Shown here: in pieces, positions 23,485-31,260 of the stretch
How the letters are laid out: each line of letters opens with the position of its first letter
Numbering within the stretch: the stretch's first letter is position 1
Source of the DNA: Phycisphaerales bacterium
Lineage (GTDB): Bacteria > Planctomycetota > Phycisphaerae > Phycisphaerales > SM1A02
Length of the DNA stretch: 32,989 bases
NCBI GenBank assembly: GCA_020345805.1
Contig: CP070772.1
Coordinates: 125,686-158,674 of the forward strand
Direction: 5' to 3'
Notes under the pieces: model-generated
The model's database searches: none
Told to the model about the DNA's origin: nothing
The model's input: only the letters and a program-made list of their open reading frames with translations
Translations under genes and position numbers: made by a program

Positions 23485-24030
23485 TCAAAAACGGAGCGAT
23501 TCAGGATCGAAATCCGGCCAGGATCGGTCTCGTTCGTTGATGACGGCGGGTTGTATCGGCCATTCGATCCCGAACACCGGATCATTATATCGAACGCCGC
23601 TGCTGAGCTGGGGATCATAGAACTGTGTGATCAGATAGTGCAGTTCGGTGTCGTCCGTCAGAGTGAGGATGCCGTGGGCGAAACCTTCCGGAACATAAAC
23701 GCTGCGCCCGTTGTCGGCCGTCAATTCCACTCCGATCCACTGACGGAAAGTCGGCGATTCACTCCTCAGATCGAGCATCACGTCGAAGAGGGCGCCGCGG
23801 ATGCATCGGACGAGCTTGGCCTCCTGCATCGGCGGGAGTTGAAAGTGCATCCCCCGCAGGGTGCCTCGGCGCAGGCTTCGGGAGATGTTGCACTGCGCTA
23901 CGGTGGACATGAGGCCGCGGGCTTCGAACTCGCGGCGGCAGAAGGTGCGGGCAAAAAAGCCCCGCTCGTCATGATGCGGGTCGGGATCGATGATGAATGC
24001 GCCCGTCAGGTGTGTTTCGGTGAAGATCAT
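23485..24030 (-). CDS. rfbC: dTDP-4-dehydrorhamnose 3,5-epimerase family protein
   Basis: This is a 181-residue cupin epimerase of the RmlC/RfbC family, acting on a 4-keto-6-deoxy nucleotide sugar. It is full length. Landmarks: DERGFFARTF near the N-terminus, GTLRGMHFQ with the catalytic His, KLVRCIRGALFDVMLDLR, VPEGFAHGILTL and TELHYLITQFY with the catalytic-region Tyr. Since the operon starts with a cytidylyltransferase, the natural substrate may be a CDP-linked 4-keto sugar rather than the dTDP form. No rmlA, rmlB or rmlD lies nearby, which supports that. It sits between a methyltransferase and the SDR/C-methyltransferase fusion on the same strand. Confidence 0.93.
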   Translation of the reverse strand: MIFTETHLTGAFIIDPDPHHDERGFFARTFCRREFEARGLMSTVAQCNISRSLRRGTLRGMHFQLPPMQEAKLVRCIRGALFDVMLDLRSESPTFRQWIGVELTADNGRSVYVPEGFAHGILTLTDDTELHYLITQFYDPQLSSGVRYNDPVFGIEWPIQPAVINERDRSWPDFDPESLRF

Positions 24031-24063
24031 CGGGTCACTCTGCGACTCGGTGCCTCGTCCGTG

Positions 24064-24095
24064 ACCGACTTGCCCCGAGAATCAGCGGGGTCGGT
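24064..24095 (-). other. Intercistronic stem-loop before rfbC
   Basis: ACCGAC (24064-24069) pairs with GTCGGT (24090-24095), and an inner CCCCG with CGGGG, giving a two-part hairpin in the 74-base gap between the methyltransferase gene and rfbC. It may adjust expression of the two halves of the operon. Confidence 0.4.
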
Positions 24096-24104
24096 GCGGC
24101 GAGG

Positions 24105-25064
24105 TCATCGCGTTCTCCTCCCCATGAAAATGAAACTGTTCGGGCGCAGGAAGCCGCGCTCGACGCCAAGCCGGTCGTAGGCGGCCAGGAAATCGGCGAT
24201 TCGATGCACTCTGTCATCCGGGCCTCTCATGCCGCCCAGCGTGCGAAGAAGAAACGAGAACATCGGTTGATAGACCAGCTCTGACAGGTGTGCCCGCAGC
24301 GCATGCAGGATCTGCTTACCTGAGGATGCGTTGTCGTTGGGTGACTGGCCGACCTCATGCTTGTCGCGCTCGAGCAAGTACTCGTCGTGGATGTCGTGAA
24401 TGTGATGAAGGAGGTCATCCGGATCGCCGGAGATGTTCAGCTCTTCGGGTGATTCATACCAGAATCCCGTCAGGGAAAGAAGACTGCGGATCAGCGCCAC
24501 CTGAGCGGCGTCGGCCTCGCGCCACTGCTCGTGGCACGGCTCCAGGCAGAGCAGGTGCCCGTCGGTCGTCACGAGATCAACCGCCCGGCGAACCGCGCCC
24601 TCGACGTGGTGGAAGTGGTGCAGGCAGCCGGAGAACAGCACCACGTCATAGGCCCCTTCTGCCTCGTCAAGAGGCAGAGTGTGGTACTCCAGCGATCCGA
24701 AGCCGCTCAAGTGCGGATCGGACTCGGCCGTCTTGCGGGCGATATCAATGCACGAGCCGGAGATGTCGATGCCCGTGACATGGTGGCCTGCACGAGCAAG
24801 TTCGAGGGCGACGTATCCGGCGCCGCAGCCGACGTCGAGAATCGATGCGCCGTCACCGGCGTGCTGGTGAATCAACTCCAGATAGCGATCGACGATTGCG
24901 CCGAGGTACAGGCGCACGAAATGCGGATCCCGCCAGAAGCTCTTGTAGAAGTAGTCGCACTTGACCATGCGCCTGAGGTCGGGGACGAAGCCGGCCTTGA
25001 CGCGCTCTTCGATGCGCCGGTCGAACGCCAGTGCCTCGGCTTCGAGAGCGGATTGCGGGGTCAT
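24105..25064 (-). CDS. Class I SAM-dependent methyltransferase
   Basis: This 319-residue protein has the SAM loop ILDVGCGAGYVALELARAG at about residues 76-94, then VTGIDIS with the acidic SAM-ribose residue, and SGCLHHFHHVEGAV as motif IV-V. The C-terminal 120 residues, rich in His and Asp (DDLLHHIHDIHDEYLLERD), are probably the acceptor cap. It is a Methyltransf_11/25-like enzyme; a sugar or lipid-linked intermediate is the likely target. The ATG at 25064 has AAAGGA eight bases upstream. A GTG at 25082 that overlaps the upstream TGA is the alternative and lacks one. It lies between the SDR and rfbC in the CDP-sugar operon. Confidence 0.87.
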   Translation of the reverse strand: MTPQSALEAEALAFDRRIEERVKAGFVPDLRRMVKCDYFYKSFWRDPHFVRLYLGAIVDRYLELIHQHAGDGASILDVGCGAGYVALELARAGHHVTGIDISGSCIDIARKTAESDPHLSGFGSLEYHTLPLDEAEGAYDVVLFSGCLHHFHHVEGAVRRAVDLVTTDGHLLCLEPCHEQWREADAAQVALIRSLLSLTGFWYESPEELNISGDPDDLLHHIHDIHDEYLLERDKHEVGQSPNDNASSGKQILHALRAHLSELVYQPMFSFLLRTLGGMRGPDDRVHRIADFLAAYDRLGVERGFLRPNSFIFMGRRTR

Positions 25065-25078
25065 GCCTGCCGGTCCTT

Positions 25079-26152
25079 TCACACCGCCGCGGCCCTGACG
25101 CCGACGGCATCCCGGTCATGCGCATGATCTGTCCATCGCAGCGTCTCGTCCAATAGCCCGGCCTCAAGGAGCTCCCGGAGCCTCGCCAGGCGCGTGCACC
25201 GGCCGCCGCGGAAATCCGATTCGGTCAGATCCGCGGCCGCGATCGCCCGGTACACCTCCTCGGCACCCAGCCGGACGTCCCAGGTCGGCGCGAACCCGGG
25301 CAGTTCTCGCCGGATCTTGTTGAAATCCACGCGATAGTCGCGCGCGTCCGGGGCGGCCTGCTCGCCGCACTCCACTTCGCAGCCGGGCACGACCTGGCGG
25401 ACGATCTCGGCGAGATCGCGTACCCGGTAGTTCTCACCCGCCCGCCCGACGTTGAAGGCCTGGTTGTGGATCGCGGGGCGAGGGGCGGCGAGCGCGGCCA
25501 GGAAAGCCCGGCAGATGTCCTCGACATGGACTAGCGGCCGCCAGGGCGATCCGTCGCTGAGGATGCGAACCCGGCCCGTGGTCCAGGCCCAGCACACAAG
25601 ATTGTTGAGCACCACGTCGGCCCGGAAACGAGGCGAAACGCCGTACGCCGTCGCGTTGCGCAGAGCGACGGGGCTGAACGTGCGGTCGGCCAGTTCGGCC
25701 AGGCCTTCTTCGGTCCGGACTTTGGAAACGGCGTATGGCGTCAACGGTTCCAGCGGCGCCTGCTCGTCGCATTCCTCACCGGGGGCCGCAGCCCCGTAAA
25801 CGCTGCACGATGAGGAGAAGAGGAAGCGTTCGACGCCGGCCGCCTTTGCCAGTCTCGCCAGGCGCAGGGAAGCGTCAAGATTGATGTCGAAGGTCCAGTC
25901 CGGGTTGAGGTCACCCAGCGGATCGTTGCTCAGGGCGGCAAGGTGAATTACCGCGTCGAAACCGTCGAGGTCCGCCGGTGCCAGGTCGCGAACATCCCTG
26001 ACGATCGACTCGTCCGGCGGGCCCGGATCGAGGATCGTGCAATCGGCAAAGTAATTCGTGTCCAGACCGACGGCGACGTGGCCCGCATCGTGAAGCATCC
26101 GCGTCATCAGCGTGCCGATGTAGCCGTGGTGTCCGGTGACGAGTACGCGCAC
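25079..26152 (-). CDS. NAD-dependent epimerase/dehydratase (extended SDR)
   Basis: This 357-residue nucleotide-sugar enzyme has an NAD loop VTGHHGYIG (5-13), SSSCSVYG with catalytic Ser, and Y140-x3-K144 in PYAVSK. RPLVHVEDICRAF and NVGRAGENYRVRDLAEI are the substrate-side blocks of the extended SDR family. Proteins of this subtype are commonly found directly next to rfbF. It might take the CDP-glucose 4,6-dehydratase role, or act as an epimerase or reductase after it. Its catalytic triad does not decide between these. The GTG at 26152 has a GAGGAAG ribosome-binding site and starts 9 bases after the rfbF stop. Confidence 0.88.
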   Translation of the reverse strand: MRVLVTGHHGYIGTLMTRMLHDAGHVAVGLDTNYFADCTILDPGPPDESIVRDVRDLAPADLDGFDAVIHLAALSNDPLGDLNPDWTFDINLDASLRLARLAKAAGVERFLFSSSCSVYGAAAPGEECDEQAPLEPLTPYAVSKVRTEEGLAELADRTFSPVALRNATAYGVSPRFRADVVLNNLVCWAWTTGRVRILSDGSPWRPLVHVEDICRAFLAALAAPRPAIHNQAFNVGRAGENYRVRDLAEIVRQVVPGCEVECGEQAAPDARDYRVDFNKIRRELPGFAPTWDVRLGAEEVYRAIAAADLTESDFRGGRCTRLARLRELLEAGLLDETLRWTDHAHDRDAVGVRAAAV

Positions 26153-26161
26153 TTGTCTTCC

Positions 26162-26965
26162 TCAGCTCCACAGCTTCCAGGGGGCGGCGTTCTCGTTCCA
26201 CATGGCGTTGAGGTTTCGCACGTCGCGGAGAGTGTCCATGGGGTGCCAGAAGCCTTCGTGGGGGTAAGCCATCAACTGCTGTTCTTTGACCAGGCGCGGC
26301 ATCGTCTCCAGCTCGAATGACGTTTCGTCACCGTCAATGAAGTCGTGAACGCCCGGTTCCAGAACGAAGAAGCCGCCGTTGATCCATTGCGTCGGGGCCT
26401 GCGGCTTCTCGGCAAAGGAGACCACCCGCGAGCCGTCCAGTTTGGCCCGGCCGAACTGCTCCGGCGGGTGGACGGCGGTGAACGTGGCCAGCTTTCCGTG
26501 GGATCGATGGAAATCAAGCAGGGTGCGGATGTCCAGGTCCGCCACCCCGTCGCCGTAGGTGAGCATGAACGTGGAATCGCCCAGATGCCGGGCCAGGCGC
26601 CTGATGCGCCCGCCGGTCATGGTGTCGGAGCCGGTGTCGATCAGGGCGACTCGCCACGGCTCGATGCTGTTCTGCAATCGTTCCACGCGGTCACTGGCGA
26701 AATCGATCACCAGATCGCAAGTCCGGTGGCGGTATTCGAGGAAGAATCGCTTGATCTGATCGCCCTTGTAGCCGCAGGCGATGACAAAATCGCGGAATCC
26801 GTGGTGGCTGTAGATCTTGAGGATGTGCCAGAGAATGGGGCGGCCGGCAACCTCGACCATCGGCTTGGGCATCTCGTCGGTGCGCTCGGCCAGGCGGGTG
26901 CCGAATCCGCCGGCCAGCACCGCCACCTTGCAGGGGCCGAACTCGATATGGTCCTTCTCGCTCAT
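26162..26965 (-). CDS. rfbF: Glucose-1-phosphate cytidylyltransferase
   Basis: RfbF makes CDP-glucose from CTP and glucose-1-phosphate, the entry step to CDP-dideoxy and branched sugars. This 267-residue protein has the nucleotidyltransferase signature VAVLAGGFGTRLAERTDEMP with PKPMVEVAGRPILWHILK right after it. FVIACGYKGDQIKRFF and LTYGDGVADLDI, an RfbF-type block, follow, then NGGFFVLEPG and GFWHPMDTLRD. The start ATG at 26965 is chosen because it gives normal family length; upstream codons are not conserved-looking. It is the first gene of the - operon, divergent from the HldE-like gene, with 104 bases between them. Confidence 0.94.
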   Translation of the reverse strand: MSEKDHIEFGPCKVAVLAGGFGTRLAERTDEMPKPMVEVAGRPILWHILKIYSHHGFRDFVIACGYKGDQIKRFFLEYRHRTCDLVIDFASDRVERLQNSIEPWRVALIDTGSDTMTGGRIRRLARHLGDSTFMLTYGDGVADLDIRTLLDFHRSHGKLATFTAVHPPEQFGRAKLDGSRVVSFAEKPQAPTQWINGGFFVLEPGVHDFIDGDETSFELETMPRLVKEQQLMAYPHEGFWHPMDTLRDVRNLNAMWNENAAPWKLWS

Positions 26966-27057
26966 GAGATACCGCCGGCCGCGTCCGCCGGGCCTTTCTG
27001 AATCCGGTCCGGTCCACAATCAGGTCGGCAATGTGACCGCTTCCACGCCGAAAAGTC

Positions 27058-27063
27058 GATAAT
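27058..27063 (+). promoter_or_regulatory. Candidate -10 element of a leaderless transcript
   Basis: GATAAT ends 6 bases before the GTG at 27070. Transcription from it would begin at or next to the start codon, in line with the lack of a ribosome-binding site. A weak GTGACC lies at 27033-27038. Confidence 0.3.
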
Positions 27064-27069
27064 CAGCCG

Positions 27070-28695
27070 GTGGACGTAGCCGGCAAGATTGCCTCGGTGG
27101 AGGAGACGGTACGGCGGGTTCGGACGGCCCAAACCGCCGGCCGGACGGTGGTGCTGTGCCATGGCTGCTTCGACATCGTTCATCCCGGACACATCCGGCA
27201 CCTGCAGCACGCCGCGAAGCAGGGCGATCGCCTCTTGGTGACCCTCACCGGCGATGCCGTGGTGGGCAAGGGCGCCGCCCGGCCGCTCATTCCCCAGGAA
27301 CTGCGGGCCGAGAGCCTCGCCGCCTTGGATTGTGTCGATTGGGTCACGGTCAACCGGCGCCCCACCGCCGCGGAGTTGCTGGAGGAGATCAGGCCCGATG
27401 TGTACGTGAAGGGGGCCGAGTACGAGCAGAATCTCGATCCGCGGTTCCAGTTGGAAAAGCAGGTTGTCGAGCGTTACGGCGGCCGAGTGGTGTTCACCTC
27501 CGGAGACGTCGTGTTCAGCTCCACGGCCCTGATCGCCGCCCTCGAGGAGACGGCCAGTGAGGTTCACAGCACGCTGCGCCGGCTGATCGAGAAGCACGAC
27601 GTGTCACCGGCGACGGTGGGGCCGATCATCGAAGCTTTCCAGGGCAGGCGGGTGCTCGTCATCGGCGAGGTGGTAACCGACACCTACGTGATGTGCGACC
27701 GTCCGGACGTCGCGGGCGAGGGGCCACTGATGACCCTCAGGCCGCTGGAGTATCGCAGCTTCGATGGCGGGGCGGCGATCGTCGCCAAGCACCTCGCGGC
27801 GTTGGGCGCACGACCTACGCTGCTGACGGCACTTCCGGACTTCCCCCAGGCCGAGGCCATGCGCCAGCGGCTGACGATTGACGGCGTGCAGACGCACTGG
27901 ATCAGCACGGACAGCCCGATCGTGGAGAAGCAGCGTTTCCTGGTGGGTGCGACGAAGATGATGAAGCTGGATCTGGGACGGGCGATGGTCTTCGACGCCG
28001 CCAGTCGCCGAGAGCTTGTCGGGCTCGCCGGCGAGTTGGCCCGAACCTGCGACGGCGTCATCGTGTCCGACTACGGCCTAGGCCTCTTTACATCAACCGT
28101 GCTCGGCCAGCTTTGCCGGACGCTGCGACCGCTCACCGGCTTGCTGGTGGGAGATGCCAGCGGCAGGCGGTCCAGCCTCCCGGCGATGCGGGAGATGGAT
28201 CTGATCGCTCCGACTGAGTTGGAGATGCGGGCGGCCCTTCACCAGTTCGACGAAGGGCTAAGTTCGGTGGTGTGGAACCTGCTGTGCCGGACGGAGTCCA
28301 GGGCCGCAGTGGTCACGCTGGGCGAAGAAGGGCTGATTGTCTTTGATCGTCGCGAGGGCGAGCAGGCAAACGGCGGGGACTGGGCCAGCCGGCTCACCGC
28401 CGAGCATGTGCCGTCCTTTGCTGCCAACGTGGTGGATCAACTCGGCTGCGGCGATGTCCTCACCGCCACCGCCACCTTGAGCCTCTTGGTCGGAGCGTCT
28501 CTGCCGATGGCCGCCATGCTGGGTAGCGTGGCCGCAGCGGCCGAGGGGCAGAAGCTGGGAAACGCCATCATCGGTGCCGCCGACCTCCGCCGCGGCGTGC
28601 AGCGGCTCATCGGCGCACAGTTGACCTACCAGGCCGAGCCGGCCGCATCATTGGTGAGCGGGAGCGGTGATCAGCTACGTGCTGCCAACTCGTAA
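27070..28695 (+). CDS. HldE/RfaE-like bifunctional protein with swapped domain order
   Basis: HldE makes ADP-heptose precursors by a PfkB-type kinase and a nucleotidyltransferase. In E. coli the kinase comes first. In this 541-residue protein the cytidylyltransferase-fold domain comes first (HGCFDIVHPGH with H38 and H41, then VKGAEYEQ near 113-120) and the PfkB kinase second (~195-535). The kinase has VIGEVVTDTYVMC, GGAAIVAKHLAALGA, and LGCGD with putative catalytic D462; the usual GAGD is GCGD here. Both active sites look intact. Predicted product is a nucleotide-activated heptose or similar sugar. The GTG at 27070 has no ribosome-binding site but a -10-like GATAAT just upstream. It overlaps the next glycosyltransferase by 29 bases. 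Confidence 0.85.
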   Translation: MDVAGKIASVEETVRRVRTAQTAGRTVVLCHGCFDIVHPGHIRHLQHAAKQGDRLLVTLTGDAVVGKGAARPLIPQELRAESLAALDCVDWVTVNRRPTAAELLEEIRPDVYVKGAEYEQNLDPRFQLEKQVVERYGGRVVFTSGDVVFSSTALIAALEETASEVHSTLRRLIEKHDVSPATVGPIIEAFQGRRVLVIGEVVTDTYVMCDRPDVAGEGPLMTLRPLEYRSFDGGAAIVAKHLAALGARPTLLTALPDFPQAEAMRQRLTIDGVQTHWISTDSPIVEKQRFLVGATKMMKLDLGRAMVFDAASRRELVGLAGELARTCDGVIVSDYGLGLFTSTVLGQLCRTLRPLTGLLVGDASGRRSSLPAMREMDLIAPTELEMRAALHQFDEGLSSVVWNLLCRTESRAAVVTLGEEGLIVFDRREGEQANGGDWASRLTAEHVPSFAANVVDQLGCGDVLTATATLSLLVGASLPMAAMLGSVAAAAEGQKLGNAIIGAADLRRGVQRLIGAQLTYQAEPAASLVSGSGDQLRAANS

Positions 28696-29779
28696 CCGTC
28701 GGCGTTGCCTGAAGGCGGCTCTGGAGGCCCTGGGACGGCTGCCTCTGCCGCCTGACGGTGGCACATCGGGTGCTGAAGTGATTGTGGTGGACAACGCCTC
28801 GCGGGCCCCCGCGACTGCTCCGGCGATTCTTCCCAACGGCCTGGCCGTTCGCATAATCCGCCGGGCGACCAATGAAGGGGCGGCCGGTCGCAATGTGGGC
28901 GCAAGGGCGGCGGCCAACGACTGGCTCATCATGCTCGATGACGATTCCTGGCCGCTGGATGACGGCCACTTCGCAGTGATCGCCGACCCCGACCCCGACG
29001 TGGCCGCCATCGGGGCGGAGATCCTGCTTCCGGGTGGCCGTCACGAGGATGGCGGATTGCCGGAGGTCATCATCGGCTGTGGGGCGGCGATCCGGCGCGA
29101 CGCGTTCCTGGAAGTGGGCGGCTACGACACCGCCTTCGGCTACTACGCCGAGGAATACGACCTCTGCGCGAAGCTCATTCGCGCCGGCTGGCGGATCGCT
29201 CACGATCTGCGTTTCCGAGTGCGGCATGAGAAGGCGACTGCCGGCCGGGACATGGACCGCATCCTCCATCACCTCGTGCGGAACAACGGATGGGTTGCCC
29301 AGCGCTATGTGCCGCCGGAGGAGAAGGCGGATCGGCTGAACGAGGTGATCACGCGCTACGGCCGCATTGCGATCAGGGAGGGGGCAGCCGAGGGCTTCTG
29401 CCGGGGAATGGCCGACCTTCTTACCACGCTTCCGCAACAGCCCGATCGTTCGATGAGCCGGGAGCGTTTCGACCGTTTCACCGGCCTGGCTCACGTACGA
29501 GCAGTACTGGCGGAGGAACCGTTGCTGCATGGCGGAGCGTCCGTGGCCATTGTCGATGCCGGCAAGAACGCCTGGGTGGTCGAGCGGGTACTGCGGGAGT
29601 TCAAGGTAAGCATCGCGGACTGCGAATCTGAGGCGGAGGTGCTGGTGATCGGCACGCTTTCGCCGGGGCCGATGCTGGATGCGATGGATCGTCGATGCGA
29701 GGAGCATCGCCCGGTCATCTGTCCCTGGCTGCCAGCTGCCATGCCCGCCCGGTCCGCGGCTTGCGATGTTTCCTCATGA
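28667..29779 (+). CDS. GT2-family glycosyltransferase
   Basis: This 370-residue GT-A glycosyltransferase shows ISYVLPTRNRRRCLKAAL at the N-terminus, VIVVDNAS, GRNVGARAA and the metal-binding LDDDSW (D91-D93). GYDTAFGYYAEEYDLCAKLIRAGWR is the acceptor-side ED-like block of the family. Residues after ~285 (SVAIVDAGKNAWVVERVLREF) look like a small Rossmann-type extension. The GTG at 28667 lies 29 bases inside the HldE-like gene with GGGAG close by, so translation is coupled. A rhamnosyl- or heptosyl-transferase role would suit the operon but cannot be read from sequence. Confidence 0.87.
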   Translation: MISYVLPTRNRRRCLKAALEALGRLPLPPDGGTSGAEVIVVDNASRAPATAPAILPNGLAVRIIRRATNEGAAGRNVGARAAANDWLIMLDDDSWPLDDGHFAVIADPDPDVAAIGAEILLPGGRHEDGGLPEVIIGCGAAIRRDAFLEVGGYDTAFGYYAEEYDLCAKLIRAGWRIAHDLRFRVRHEKATAGRDMDRILHHLVRNNGWVAQRYVPPEEKADRLNEVITRYGRIAIREGAAEGFCRGMADLLTTLPQQPDRSMSRERFDRFTGLAHVRAVLAEEPLLHGGASVAIVDAGKNAWVVERVLREFKVSIADCESEAEVLVIGTLSPGPMLDAMDRRCEEHRPVICPWLPAAMPARSAACDVSS

Positions 29780-30558
29780 CTGTTCTGCAGCTTGACATAG
29801 AGAGGATTGACTCGGTGATCGGGTGCCTGACCGAGACTCGCCGGGCCGAGGGCGACGGCGGGGCGGTCATCGACATCGATCCCTTTGCGGTGCCGAATCA
29901 GGCGGCGGCGGTACTGGAGCAGGCGGCCGAGGCGGCGGGGGCCGAGACGATGGTCGAAGTGGGGATGGCCAGCGCTTTGTCCACGCTCTCCATCTGCCGG
30001 GGTCGTCTTCGGGCCGGTCCGATGAAGGAGCGGTCGTTTCACGTGATGGATCCGTGGCAGCATCACAGCGCCAACATCGGCCTCCGCGCGATAGGGCGGG
30101 CGGGTCTCGATCCCGTGGTTGTTTTTCATCCCCGTGAGTCGTACGTGGTCCTGCCTCGCCTGCTGGAGGAAGGTGCGCGCGTCCAGTTCGCTTTCATGGA
30201 CGGCGTTCATCAACTGGATTACGTGACGACGGAGCTGCTCTATCTGGACCTGATGCTGGATGTGGGCGGGGTGGTGGCCCTTCACGACATGTGGATGCCT
30301 TCGTTGCAGCATTGTGTTTCGCACTGGCTGGCCAATCGCGATTACGAAGCGGTTGCTCTGCACGAGGGGCGTCTGATCGCCAGACCGATTGAAAGTGAGA
30401 AGCGTGGCTGCGGCGACCCGGAAAAGCGCCCGCCATTCTTTCGACGCAACATCGAGCCGTTCGTAGACTGGAGTGTTCTCCTCATCCGCAAACTGGGTGA
30501 GGATCAGCGCCGGTGGGACTACTTCCAGGATTACATCTGCGCCGATCCACAGCCCTGA
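29776..30558 (+). CDS. Class I SAM methyltransferase-like protein (Methyltransf_24 type)
   Basis: This 260-residue protein has MVEVGMASALSTLSIC (59-74) in the SAM-loop position and FHVMDPWQ as the acidic second strand. FAFMDGVHQLDYVTTEL and VVALHDMWMPSL match the FIDG-H and HD blocks of Methyltransf_24 proteins such as the one ending at 16907. The SAM loop has Met-Ala where most relatives have Gly, so cofactor binding needs checking. The ATG at 29776 overlaps the upstream TGA (ATGA). It is probably part of the same glycan operon, acting on the sugar added by its neighbour. Confidence 0.72.
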   Translation: MTVLQLDIERIDSVIGCLTETRRAEGDGGAVIDIDPFAVPNQAAAVLEQAAEAAGAETMVEVGMASALSTLSICRGRLRAGPMKERSFHVMDPWQHHSANIGLRAIGRAGLDPVVVFHPRESYVVLPRLLEEGARVQFAFMDGVHQLDYVTTELLYLDLMLDVGGVVALHDMWMPSLQHCVSHWLANRDYEAVALHEGRLIARPIESEKRGCGDPEKRPPFFRRNIEPFVDWSVLLIRKLGEDQRRWDYFQDYICADPQP

Positions 30559-30586
30559 CCGCTTCCCATCTTTCCCACGTGATCCC

Positions 30587-31177
30587 ATGCCCGACGACCG
30601 CACCGACCAGATCGCCTCCGAAGCCGCCCGGCTGATTGCCGCAGGCGACTTCGACGATATCGGCCAGGCCATCCAGGCGGCGGTGGCGACATTGAAGATG
30701 CACGGCGCGGCGCTGCCCTCGAAAGAGCGGGTTCGCAAGCACGTGCAGGCCCAGACCATGGCGACGGTGGGCGAGGAGGGCTATCGCGGAATGGTCCGCG
30801 GGATGTGGGAGACGGTCGAGCAGTTGATGAGCCTGCTTGCCGAGGCCTTCGACAGCGCACAGGTCTTACTTGTGGGGGAGGCGGTGAAGGGCAGAATCGA
30901 AGGTGGCCTGAACCCGCATCTGCGTATTTACACCCGCGCTTCAGTAGGTGAGATCGCCGAAGTGCTCGTCGACCACGGCTGCGAGGAGCCCGCCTTCGAC
31001 ACGGTGAATACTTCGCACGGCCGGCTGAATCGACTGCGCTTCGTCGATGAGGGATGGGAGATCGTTCTCACCCGCTGCCTGCCGGAGATGATGACCAAGT
31101 CGGGTATCGATCTGATAACGGGCAAGCCGGTGTCGGTTGCCTCGCTCGACGAGGTTCGCCGTCTGCTGGAAGGTTGA
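30587..31177 (+). CDS. Conserved-looking protein of unknown function
   Basis: I do not recognise this 196-residue protein. Residues 1-85 are predicted helical and Ala-rich (EAARLIAAGDFDDIGQAIQ, then a Met/Glu-rich helix ending MSLLAEAF). Residues 90-196 alternate short strands and helices (VLLVGEAVKGRIEG, IAEVLVDHGCEEPAF, WEIVLTRCLPEMM). The second part faintly resembles small nucleotidyltransferase-like proteins, but no catalytic GS-x-D-xD is visible. It starts 28 bases after the methyltransferase-like gene with no clear ribosome-binding site, so operon membership is uncertain. It ends before a palindromic terminator. Confidence 0.65.
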   Translation: MPDDRTDQIASEAARLIAAGDFDDIGQAIQAAVATLKMHGAALPSKERVRKHVQAQTMATVGEEGYRGMVRGMWETVEQLMSLLAEAFDSAQVLLVGEAVKGRIEGGLNPHLRIYTRASVGEIAEVLVDHGCEEPAFDTVNTSHGRLNRLRFVDEGWEIVLTRCLPEMMTKSGIDLITGKPVSVASLDEVRRLLEG

Positions 31178-31193
31178 GTGCAGCGCAAACAAG

Positions 31194-31213
31194 ACCGGCG
31201 GGGGCCCGCCGGT
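31194..31213. terminator. Palindromic terminator between convergent genes
   Basis: ACCGGCGGG and CCCGCCGGT form a 9-bp perfect stem with a 2-base loop (8 bp with a 4-base loop is more realistic). On the - strand it is followed by CTTGTTT, so it best serves the S1-domain gene. It could stop the + strand gene as well. Confidence 0.6.
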
Positions 31214-31260
31214 GAATTCTGATTCAGCTGACGATCATCTCCGGATGTGGCGAGGCAGGA

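Noticed and set aside
28607..30759. Two long - strand frames (366 and 422 residues)
   Set aside because: Both are shadows of the GT2 and methyltransferase-like genes on the + strand, which show family motifs and coupled starts.
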